Origin: Lentisphaeria bacterium | GTDB lineage: Bacteria; Verrucomicrobiota; Lentisphaeria; Victivallales; UBA1829 | DNA: 25,631 nt | Reading direction: 5' to 3' | Assembly: GCA_017623265.1 (NCBI GenBank) | Contig: JAGAPM010000306.1 | Location: 1-25,631, forward strand | Shown here: one piece after another, positions 7,885 to 15,169 of the stretch | How the letters are laid out: every line of letters begins with the position of its first letter | How positions within the stretch are numbered: position 1 is the stretch's first letter | The notes under the pieces: model-generated | Database searches by the model: none | What the model was told of the DNA's origin: nothing | What the model saw: only the letters and a program-made list of their open reading frames with translations | Translations under genes and position numbers: made by a program

Positions 7885-9285
7885 ATGATGGCAGAAATCG
7901 CAAAAAATGCAAAACCGGGCATCGTACCGTGTCTTGACACCGACTTTGTTCCGGCAGTACTCTGGGACCGCGCTTTTCAGGCAGCTGTGAAGGCTTCCGG
8001 CAAAGCCGTGAACGTGAAGATCGTGATGGAACGAAACGATCAGAGTGCAAGCGTCTATGAAACGATTCTTTTCGGCGACGCAAACGAAGGTGAATTCCAG
8101 GCGAACCTGCGCCACGTGGAACGTCTCGTCAAGTCCATGTTCTGGATCTATGGCGGCTACAAAGTGACTATCGCCGGTGATCAGCGTGTTGCCGATGCCA
8201 TGAAGGCGATCTATGATCTGCAGAACGGCGAACGCAAGTTCGACTCTGAAGTCATGGGCAACATCTACAGCAACCCGGTGGAAATCTGCTACACCCCGTA
8301 CGAAAACGCTCCCGCAGCAAAGACCACCGCTCAGCCGCTGGGCAGACACCTGAACGGCTGCCGGATCGGTTTCGACCTGGGCGGTTCCGACCGTAAGGCC
8401 GCAGCCATGATCGACGGCGAAGTGGTCTTCTCCGAAGAAATCGCATGGGACCCCTACTTCCAGCAGGATCCTTCCTACCACAAGGAAGGTATTCTGGATT
8501 CTCTCAAGCGTGCGGCGGCTCACCTGCCCCGCGTGGATGCCATCGGCGGCTCCACTGCCGGTGTGATCGTCCAGAACCGCGTCCGCATTTCCTCCCTCTT
8601 CCGCGGCGTTCCCAAGCAGGACTTTGAAAGCAAAGTTGCAAACATCTTCCTGGATGTCGCCAAGGAAATGGGCGTTCCCTTTGAAATCGTCAATGACGGT
8701 GAAGTGACTGCCCTCGCCGGTTCCATGCAGCTGAACAGCAACAGCATTCTGGGCGTCTCCCTCGGCACCAGCATGGCTGGCGGCTATGTGAACCCGGATG
8801 GCAATATCACCGACTGGCTGAACGAACTGGCTTTCGTTCCCATTGACTACCGTGACGGCGCTCCCGCAGACGAATGGAGCGGCGACCTGGGATGCGGCGT
8901 GCAGTTCTTCTCCCAGCAGGGTATTGCCCGTCTGGCACCTCTCGCCGGCATTGAATTCCCCGCTGAAATGAAGTTCCCGGAACGCCTCATCGGTGTCCAG
9001 AAGCTCATGGAAGAAGGCGATCCCAGAGCCGAAAAGATCTACCGCAGCATCGGTGTTGCCTTCGGTTACACCATTGCCCGTTTCTGCGACTTCTACCCCG
9101 AAATCAAGAGTGTTCTCTTCCTCGGTCGTGTCACCTCCGGCAAGGGTGGCGACATCATCCAGGCGGAAGCTGAAAACGTCATCAAGACCCAGTTCCCCGA
9201 ATACACGGTTGTCTTCGAGGTTCCGGATGAAAAGACAAAACGTCACGGTCAGGCGATTGCAGCAGCATCCCTCCCCATGGCATAA
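7885..9285 (+). CDS. ROK-like sugar kinase with extra N-terminal domain
   Basis: 466 residues. The first ~155 form a domain I do not recognise. From 157 on there is an actin-like kinase fold of ROK type: DLGGSDRK (164-171) replaces the usual DxGGTxxK, GGSTAG (221-226) is the connecting motif, VNDGEVTALAG (269-279) matches the catalytic NDANxxAL region, and GVSLGTSMAGGY (290-301) the adenosine motif. The ROK zinc motif (GHxxxx...CxCGxxGC) is absent. Asp271 of NDGE is the best candidate catalytic base. Probably a hexose or N-acetylhexosamine kinase; the substrate is unknown. It is first in an operon with a nucleotidyltransferase, a NahK-type kinase and a UDP-sugar epimerase, 26 bp before the next gene. 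Codons are strongly biased to C-ending forms, unlike the genes before it, suggesting high expression. Confidence 0.75.
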   Translation: MMAEIAKNAKPGIVPCLDTDFVPAVLWDRAFQAAVKASGKAVNVKIVMERNDQSASVYETILFGDANEGEFQANLRHVERLVKSMFWIYGGYKVTIAGDQRVADAMKAIYDLQNGERKFDSEVMGNIYSNPVEICYTPYENAPAAKTTAQPLGRHLNGCRIGFDLGGSDRKAAAMIDGEVVFSEEIAWDPYFQQDPSYHKEGILDSLKRAAAHLPRVDAIGGSTAGVIVQNRVRISSLFRGVPKQDFESKVANIFLDVAKEMGVPFEIVNDGEVTALAGSMQLNSNSILGVSLGTSMAGGYVNPDGNITDWLNELAFVPIDYRDGAPADEWSGDLGCGVQFFSQQGIARLAPLAGIEFPAEMKFPERLIGVQKLMEEGDPRAEKIYRSIGVAFGYTIARFCDFYPEIKSVLFLGRVTSGKGGDIIQAEAENVIKTQFPEYTVVFEVPDEKTKRHGQAIAAASLPMA

Positions 9286-9311
9286 TCTGAAAGCAAGGGA
9301 AACTGACTACT

Positions 9312-10217
9312 ATGAAACCGACACTTGTTGTTCTTGCAGCCGGCATGGGTTCCCGTTACGGCGGGCTGAAGCAGATCGACCCCGTGGGTCCCAACGGTGA
9401 AATTATTCTGGACTATTCCATCTACGATGCCATCCGCGGCGGCTTTGGAAAAGTTGTCTTCATCATCCGCAAGGATATTGAAGCAGACTTCAAGGAAGTC
9501 GTTTCCAAGCGTTGGGAAGGCAAGATTGAACTGGATTATGTCTACCAGCAGTTGGATGCGATCCCCGCCCCCTTCACGGTTCCCGAAGGCAGAACAAAAC
9601 CCTGGGGTACCGGCCACGCCGTTATGTGTGCTGCCGGCAAAGTCAACGAACCGTTTGCCGTGATCAATGCGGACGACTTCTATGGCAAAAGCGGCTTTGA
9701 ACAGCTGGGCAAGGCCTTGAGCGAAAACACCGATCCCACCCAGTTCTACATGGTGGGCTTCCCCATCAAGAACACGCTTTCCGAGTTCGGCTCCGTCTCC
9801 CGCGGTATCTGTGAACTGGATGAAAACAACAACCTCAAAGAAGTCATTGAACGCACCAAGATTGAAGCCCTCGGCGGTGGCAGAGCAGTGTTTACCGATG
9901 ACAACGGCGAAAAGGTCGAACTCTGCGGCGAAGAGATCTCCAGCATGAACTTCTGGGGCTTCATGCCCTCCCTGTTCGATGGCATGGGTGCCATGTTTGA
10001 AGAGTTCCTGAAGGAACGCGGCACGGAACTCAAGAGTGAATTCTACATTCCCTTCGTTGTGGCAGAAATGATCCATAACGGCAAAGCGAATGTGAAAGTT
10101 CTCCGCAGTGCAGACTCCTGGTTCGGCGTTACCTACCGGGAAGACAAACCCCGAGTTCAGGCAGACATCAAGGCGCTCATCGCCAAGGGTGTCTATCCGG
10201 AAAACCTTTTTGCATAA
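9312..10217 (+). CDS. Sugar-1-phosphate nucleotidyltransferase (NTP_transferase family)
   Basis: 301 residues with a Rossmann-like nucleotidyltransferase fold. The nucleotide-binding head LAAGMGSRYGGLKQIDPVGP spans 8-27 (G11, R15, K20). PWGTGHAV (97-104) is the uracil/thymine-binding loop pattern, and NADD (119-122) supplies metal-binding aspartates. It lacks the exact RmlA or GalU signatures, so the nucleotide and sugar are open. From the operon, UTP plus an N-acetylhexosamine-1-phosphate (or hexose-1-phosphate) giving a UDP-sugar is the natural reading. The ribosome site AAGGGAA lies about ten bases before the ATG. It sits directly before the NahK-type kinase, whose product would be its substrate. 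Confidence 0.8.
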   Translation: MKPTLVVLAAGMGSRYGGLKQIDPVGPNGEIILDYSIYDAIRGGFGKVVFIIRKDIEADFKEVVSKRWEGKIELDYVYQQLDAIPAPFTVPEGRTKPWGTGHAVMCAAGKVNEPFAVINADDFYGKSGFEQLGKALSENTDPTQFYMVGFPIKNTLSEFGSVSRGICELDENNNLKEVIERTKIEALGGGRAVFTDDNGEKVELCGEEISSMNFWGFMPSLFDGMGAMFEEFLKERGTELKSEFYIPFVVAEMIHNGKANVKVLRSADSWFGVTYREDKPRVQADIKALIAKGVYPENLFA

Positions 10218-10226
10218 GGAAAAGTT

Positions 10227-11324
10227 ATGAACGCAACGATCAAAGAAGTTTCTTCCCATTTTGACATTTGGGGCGATTTCCTGTGGTGCGAACGTTATGG
10301 TTCCGGCCATATCAACGATACTTATCTGGCTGTCTTCAATCAGGCAGGTCATCAGATCAAGTACATCGTTCAGCGCATCAACACCAATATCTTCAAACAG
10401 CCGGAACAGCTCATGGAAAACATCTCCCGTGTGCTGAACCACAGCAAGCTGAAACTCAAAGGCAGAAAAGATGCCACCCGCCGTGCCCTGACGATCGTCA
10501 ATGCCAACGATGGCAAACCGTTCTTTGTGGATAGTGAAGGCAAATACTGGCGTGCTTATCTCTTCGTGGACCGTGCCCGTACCTATGACGTGCTGGAATC
10601 TCCGGAATTTGCATATCAGGCTGCCAAGGCATTCGGTTCTTTCCAGAAGCTCCTCGCTGACATCCCCGGCGAACGCCTCCACGAAACGATCCCCAACTTC
10701 CATAACACCCCCTCCCGACTGGCTGACTTTGACAAAGCGCTGGCGGCAGATGTGTGCGGCAGAGCGGAATCCGCCAAGGCGGAGATCGAGTTCCTTCAGA
10801 AGAACCGTGCCATGGCAAGCAAGCTGTTGGATCTCATGGCTGAAGGCAAGATCCCGGAACGGATCACCCACAACGATACCAAGATCAACAATGTGATGCT
10901 GGATGATGAAACCGGGGAAGGGATCTGCGTGATCGACCTGGATACCATCATGCCCGGTATCTCCCTCTACGACTTCGGTGACCTGGTCCGTACCAGCACC
11001 AGCCCCGCCGCAGAAGATGAAAAGGATCTCTCCAAGGTCTACGCCCGGATGGAAATGTTTGAAGCTCTCGCCCGCGGCTTCCTGGAAGGTGCAGGCGGAT
11101 GCCTTACACCCGCTGAAATCGAAAACATGCCCTTCTCCGGCATGCTCATCACCTTCGAGATCGGTGTCCGCTTCCTGACAGACTATCTGGATGGCGACAA
11201 GTACTTCAAGACGAAACGGGAAGGACACAACCTCGACCGTTGCCGTACCCAGTTCAAGCTGGTCCAGAGCCTGCAGGAACAGGAAGATAAGATGAACGAA
11301 ATCATGAAAGGTCTGGTTAAGTAA
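10227..11324 (+). CDS. nahK: N-acetylhexosamine 1-kinase (NahK-like, APH-type kinase)
   Basis: 365 residues, close to the roughly 360 of Bifidobacterium NahK. The family head ERYGSGHINDTYL (22-34) is typical of NahK-type members of the aminoglycoside phosphotransferase superfamily. The catalytic loop is THNDTKINNVML (214-225, base D217). The metal-binding segment is VIDLDTIMPGISLYDFGDLVR (starting at 235; D238 and D249). In bifidobacteria NahK phosphorylates GalNAc or GlcNAc at C1, feeding the lacto-N-biose/galacto-N-biose route. Here it stands between a nucleotidyltransferase and a 4-epimerase instead of the usual lacto-N-biose phosphorylase and GalT. TAAGGA, overlapping the previous stop, is the ribosome site. 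The substrate is inferred from family and context; a related hexose 1-kinase is possible. Confidence 0.82.
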   Translation: MNATIKEVSSHFDIWGDFLWCERYGSGHINDTYLAVFNQAGHQIKYIVQRINTNIFKQPEQLMENISRVLNHSKLKLKGRKDATRRALTIVNANDGKPFFVDSEGKYWRAYLFVDRARTYDVLESPEFAYQAAKAFGSFQKLLADIPGERLHETIPNFHNTPSRLADFDKALAADVCGRAESAKAEIEFLQKNRAMASKLLDLMAEGKIPERITHNDTKINNVMLDDETGEGICVIDLDTIMPGISLYDFGDLVRTSTSPAAEDEKDLSKVYARMEMFEALARGFLEGAGGCLTPAEIENMPFSGMLITFEIGVRFLTDYLDGDKYFKTKREGHNLDRCRTQFKLVQSLQEQEDKMNEIMKGLVK

Positions 11325-11326
11325 TC

Positions 11327-12250
11327 ATGACAAAGATCCTCGTTACCGGCGGTGCCGGCTTTATCGGCAGCCATATCGTTGAACGTTATCAGGGCAAAGC
11401 AGAGATCCGCGTGTTGGACAACCTGCGCTCCGGTTTCGTTGACAACATCAAGAACTTTGACTGCGAATTCATTCAGGGCGATATCACCAACCGTGATGAT
11501 GTTGCCCGCGCCGTGGAAGGCGTGGACTATATCTTCCACCTCGCCGCCATGATCTCCGTGCCGGAATCCATGACCGAGATCCTGGAATGCAACCGCCTCA
11601 ACAGCGTCGGTATGATCACCGTGCTGGAAGAAGCCGCCAAAGCCGGCTGCAAAAAACTGGTCCTCAGCACCAGTGCCGCCATCTACGGCGACAACCCGGT
11701 GTGCCCCAAGGTCGAGACCATGTACCCGGAACCGAAGAGTCCGTACGCCATCACAAAGCTGGATGATGAATACTATTGCAACATGTTCGCCAAAGAAGGC
11801 AAGCTCCAGACAGCATGTCTGCGCTACTTCAACGTGTTCGGTCCCCGCCAAAACCCGAAGAGCGCATACGCAGCCGCAGTGCCCATCTTCATCACGAAGG
11901 CTCTGAACAATGAAGATATCACCATCTTCGGCGACGGTGAACAGACCCGCGACTTCATCTTCGTGAAGGACATCGCCGCAGCCAACGCCTTCATGGCGGA
12001 AAGCGATTTCACCGGCGTGTACAACGTGGCATACGGCGGACGCCTCACCATCAACGATCTGGCAGAAAAGATCGTGAAGATCCTTGGCAGCAAGTCCAAG
12101 ATCGTTCACCTGCCGGAACGCGCCGGTGATGTGAAGCACTCCAGCGCCTGCGTGGATAAACTGATGTCCACCGGCTTCAAGCCGTCCTACACCTTCGATG
12201 AAGGTCTGGAAATCGCTGTAAAGGCTTACAAGGAAGCTCTGGGCAAGTAA
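11327..12250 (+). CDS. UDP-sugar 4-epimerase (GalE/WbpP-like extended SDR)
   Basis: 307 residues of the extended short-chain dehydrogenase family. NAD binding is by TGGAGFIGSH (7-16). DNLRSG (31-36) and GDIT (51-54) follow. The catalytic STSAAIYG (114-121) and YAITK (140-144, Y140/K144) are in place, and RYFNVFGPRQ is the typical substrate loop. The family interconverts UDP-Glc/UDP-Gal or UDP-GlcNAc/UDP-GalNAc. It starts two bases after the nahK stop with no clear ribosome site of its own, so translation is probably coupled. It is the last gene before a strong terminator. Context favours the N-acetylated pair, but the sequence does not prove it. Confidence 0.85.
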   Translation: MTKILVTGGAGFIGSHIVERYQGKAEIRVLDNLRSGFVDNIKNFDCEFIQGDITNRDDVARAVEGVDYIFHLAAMISVPESMTEILECNRLNSVGMITVLEEAAKAGCKKLVLSTSAAIYGDNPVCPKVETMYPEPKSPYAITKLDDEYYCNMFAKEGKLQTACLRYFNVFGPRQNPKSAYAAAVPIFITKALNNEDITIFGDGEQTRDFIFVKDIAAANAFMAESDFTGVYNVAYGGRLTINDLAEKIVKILGSKSKIVHLPERAGDVKHSSACVDKLMSTGFKPSYTFDEGLEIAVKAYKEALGK

Positions 12251-12279
12251 AAATCGCCCGGACGACAAGCTGACACAAG

Positions 12280-12313
12280 CACCCTGTGGAAAACATCTGC
12301 AGGGTGTTTTTTT
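12280..12313 (+). terminator. Rho-independent terminator of the nahK operon
   Basis: CACCCTG (12280-12286) pairs with CAGGGTG (12300-12306), directly followed by seven T residues (12307-12313), 29 bp after the epimerase stop. Confidence 0.88.
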
Positions 12314-12348
12314 ATGCTTTTTATTTGACGCTCCGTTCCTTAGTGTCG

Positions 12349-12498
12349 CCGGGGAAAAGTTCCCCGGTGATCCGAACGGGTCTGTTTTTGACGGGCGACC
12401 AATCGCATGAACGGGGGTAAGGGGGAGCCGTCAAAAACAGGGGGTGCATAGCACCCCTTCAGTTGTGCGGCTCAGCTTCGCAAGCTCGCTTGCCGCAC
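12349..12498. repeat. Cluster of four perfect palindromes in a gene-free stretch
   Basis: The 497-bp gap 12251-12747 contains no credible gene. After the operon terminator it holds CCGGGGAA-AAG-TTCCCCGG (12349-12367) and a 13-bp inverted repeat CTGTTTTTGACGG (12382-12394)/CCGTCAAAAACAG (12428-12440). Next come GGGGTGC-ATA-GCACCCC (12441-12457) and GTGCGGC (12465-12471)/GCCGCAC (12492-12498), with AGCTT/AAGCT nested inside. All stems are perfect. The role is unknown: repetitive extragenic palindromes, structured RNA or an element remnant are all possible. Confidence 0.75.
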
Positions 12499-12609
12499 GG
12501 GGAGGATTTGTTTGCCGCATATTGAAAACGGCGCTGCGCTTATTCGCGGCACGGGGGATTTTGTTTGTCACATGGTTCGGAGAGAGGGGAGCGCGGCGGA
12601 GGCACGGCT

Positions 12610-12680
12610 GTCCGCCGGTAAAAAAAAGCGGGCTGCAGCCTTCGCTGCAACCCGCTCTGCATTTTTTTTACCGGGCGGAC
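12610..12680. terminator. Large nested hairpin, probable bidirectional terminator
   Basis: The core hairpin GCGGG..TGCAG (12628-12638)/CTGCA..CCCGC (12645-12655) is flanked by A8 (12620-12627) and T8 (12662-12669), so it can act on either strand between the convergent operons. The flanks pair too: GGTAAAAAAAA with TTTTTTTTACC, then GTCCGCC (12610-12616) with GGCGGAC (12674-12680). The whole is a 71-nt fold with about 28 pairs. Confidence 0.75.
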
Positions 12681-12722
12681 GGTGCGCTCAAGCGCACCCG
12701 GCGAACCGCCATGCGGTCCGCC
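12681..12722. repeat. Two further palindromes next to the bidirectional terminator
   Basis: GGTGCGCT-CA-AGCGCACC (12681-12698) is perfect. GGCG.ACCGC (12700-12709)/GCGGT.CGCC (12713-12722) has one internal mismatch. They lie just downstream of the lipoprotein gene (minus strand). Confidence 0.7.
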
Positions 12723-12747
12723 GTGCCGTGCCCCGCCGTGCGTATGC

Positions 12748-15156
12748 TCACTTCATGAGGGCTTCTTCCAGATATTTTCTGCGAAGATCTTCGACTTCAT
12801 ATCTCAACCCTTTCATCAGGGGCAGAGCATTGACATAGACATCTTCGATTTCATCGTCCGTCATATCTTTTTTGACTTTGGCTGCATATTCTGCCAGTTT
12901 TTCCTGCAACGGTTTGAGGTACTGTTGATAGAATTCCGGATCGCCGATGAGTTCTGCACCCCAGGTGGCGAAAGCATCTTCTCCCATACCGGTTGCGCCG
13001 CCGTAGGGGATCAGCTTATAGTTGCGATAGGTCTTGAAGATGATTTCTTTCCGGATCTCATTGAGCTGTTTTCTGTTCAAATCGAAACGGAGTCTTCCCC
13101 ATTCGGACACGCCGTGCGGGCCCTGGGTACCGCCCCAGGTCATACCACCGGCGGGAGTCCACACGATGGCATCAAAGAGATAATCGGAACCATTTTCGGG
13201 CAGTTTATTGTAATGGGTTTCCCAGCCGAAGAAGATGTGGATCACATAATCGGTATCGGAGAAAGCAAATTCGGTGCGATAAGACCGTGCGGGGCTTTTA
13301 TCGTCCAGACGGATCGCGCCTTTGTTGTTATACGTGGTATAGAATGACCATGTAGACTTGCCAACCGGATCGGGACCGAAGCAGATATAGGGCTGATTGT
13401 GACTGGGTGCGAAGTAACATTCCGGGCTGACTGCCTTTGCGAAGCCCTGTTCCACTTCCCGTGCATTTTCCGCCTCGATCCGCAGGAACACATGCAGACC
13501 GTAACGGTCGGCAGCGGCGGTGATCTCGGTGGTTCCCAGCGGTTTTTCGGTGGGGTCGAAGGTCACGTTTCTGGCACCGGTCGCCACGTCGGTTTCAAAG
13601 AAGTCCAGTGCGCCGCGATAGGGGATATTGCAATACTGTTTTTCCAGTTTGCAGTAGATTTTGCGCCAGTCGGCAACACTGTAAATGGGCGTATCGAAAT
13701 ATTTGACCGTCAGGACGCGTTTTTCCGGCATGGCAAAATATTTCTGATAAGCGGCGGCATATTTTTCCGCCTCAGCCGTTTTTCCCCAGACCAGACACTG
13801 ACGCGCCACGCTGCGGATAATGCCGTATTCTTCTTTATTGGACCGTTTTGCCGCTTTGATGACGGGCATAACATCTTTGCCTTCCAGCAGCGCCACGAAG
13901 CACTGGAATTTGAGTTTTTCCATATCCGTCAGTTTCAGCGTAGCGATATATTCGTTGGCAACCTTGATGGCATCCGCAGTTCTGCCGCAGGCACCAAGGG
14001 AGGACACATACAGCATTTTAGCGTGGACCGGCTCCATATATCTGGTATCCATGGTCAGTTCGCAAAGCTCTGCGGCGAGAGCGTAGTCACCTCTGCCATA
14101 CGCCATGAGGAAACCGCCATTCCGGGGGAATGCCCAGGAGAACTTGTCCTTTGCCGGGATCCCTTTCAGCGTTGCGCGGGCAGCAACATCTTCCGGCTCC
14201 ATGGTATCCATACAGTAGTGCGCCGCAATATCAAACCGCTGTTTTGCCGGGTTCTTAGTATCCATCACAAACTTGCGGGCATCTGCAGTGCGATCGCAGG
14301 GAGACATGGACATAGACCCGTAATGAGTATTGCTCCTGCGGGGATTGGCAGGCGCATAGAAAAGCAGTTCTGCATAAAGATTGTTGGCTGCTTTCCAGAA
14401 AGCGGCGGCATCATCCAGTTTTCCGTAACGGAATGCGATCGCGGCACCGTGAGAGGCGGCGGTCGTGGGATGGATCTTCATCGCTTCCCAGATGGTCTTT
14501 TTGTAGTTTTCGTAATCTTCATTCCAGCGGTAAACGTTGGCGAGGATGAGATAGGTCTTCGCCTGATGCATTTTATCCAGCTGCTTCAGCGTCATGGCTT
14601 CGCGGGCAACGGCTTCGGCTTTCTTGAAGTCCTTGATCCCGGCATAGTATTCTGCCAGTTCGCTGTAAGTCTTGACCTTCTGAGTGTTTCTGATCGCTTT
14701 GTCATTGATGATCGCCATAGCGGCGGGGACCAGTTCCACATCTGCGGCTTTGGCATCGTAGCACTGGATCGTCGTCCAGCCGGGCATACGGCAGCAGGAG
14801 ATGATGTAATCGTAGATTTTGTACCGCACAGCGGGATCTGCGGAAAATTCGGGATCCTTCAGGAACTCTTTTGCCATTTCAATGCGCTGCGGATAGGAAA
14901 CCTTTTTACTGAAAGACTTAAACTTTTTGTCGATTGCAGCAATACGTTCTTTGGTTTCCGCAACGCGTTTTGCAGCTTCCGCGGCGGCCTTTTTGCGTTC
15001 CAGAACCGCCTTCTGGGCAGGAGTCAGGGGTTTTTCCGGTGCCTTGACGGCGACCTTTTCCGGTGCTTCCGGAGCAGCGGCTTCGGGTTCCGTCGTACAG
15101 GCAGTCAGACAGAACAGCCCGGCAAGAACGGGATATGCAAAGATGGAATATTTCAT
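12748..15156 (-). CDS. Outer-membrane lipoprotein: helical/TPR-like repeats plus CBM9/DOMON-like C-terminal half
   Basis: 802 residues. A lipoprotein signal ends in LTAC (Cys20), followed by Thr, so an outer-membrane location is likely. A Pro/Glu/Lys/Ala-rich tether (21-50) and a charged coiled segment (50-85) come next. About 160-470 looks like helical TPR-type repeats (for example AEYYAGIKDFKKAEAVAREAM). About 515-715 is a beta-rich domain with AADRYGLHVFLRIEA, a WETHYNKLP motif (645-653) and GGMTWGGTQ (670-678). The C-terminal ~90 residues are a helical tail. The C-terminal half is homologous to the secreted protein at 19182-20537. It resembles CBM9/DOMON-type sugar-binding folds only in general pattern; no family is named. 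An earlier in-frame ATG (15165) abuts the AAGGAG ribosome site, so the ATG at 15156 (nine bases away) is the likely start. AAGGAG overlaps the stop of the upstream GH123-type gene. Confidence 0.72.
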   Translation of the reverse strand: MKYSIFAYPVLAGLFCLTACTTEPEAAAPEAPEKVAVKAPEKPLTPAQKAVLERKKAAAEAAKRVAETKERIAAIDKKFKSFSKKVSYPQRIEMAKEFLKDPEFSADPAVRYKIYDYIISCCRMPGWTTIQCYDAKAADVELVPAAMAIINDKAIRNTQKVKTYSELAEYYAGIKDFKKAEAVAREAMTLKQLDKMHQAKTYLILANVYRWNEDYENYKKTIWEAMKIHPTTAASHGAAIAFRYGKLDDAAAFWKAANNLYAELLFYAPANPRRSNTHYGSMSMSPCDRTADARKFVMDTKNPAKQRFDIAAHYCMDTMEPEDVAARATLKGIPAKDKFSWAFPRNGGFLMAYGRGDYALAAELCELTMDTRYMEPVHAKMLYVSSLGACGRTADAIKVANEYIATLKLTDMEKLKFQCFVALLEGKDVMPVIKAAKRSNKEEYGIIRSVARQCLVWGKTAEAEKYAAAYQKYFAMPEKRVLTVKYFDTPIYSVADWRKIYCKLEKQYCNIPYRGALDFFETDVATGARNVTFDPTEKPLGTTEITAAADRYGLHVFLRIEAENAREVEQGFAKAVSPECYFAPSHNQPYICFGPDPVGKSTWSFYTTYNNKGAIRLDDKSPARSYRTEFAFSDTDYVIHIFFGWETHYNKLPENGSDYLFDAIVWTPAGGMTWGGTQGPHGVSEWGRLRFDLNRKQLNEIRKEIIFKTYRNYKLIPYGGATGMGEDAFATWGAELIGDPEFYQQYLKPLQEKLAEYAAKVKKDMTDDEIEDVYVNALPLMKGLRYEVEDLRRKYLEEALMK

Positions 15157-15169
15157 GGTTCGCATCTCC

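Noticed and set aside
9249..11228. 659-codon minus-strand open frame
   Set aside because: A shadow of the nucleotidyltransferase and NahK-type genes, whose codon bias keeps the opposite strand open; it spans two real genes.
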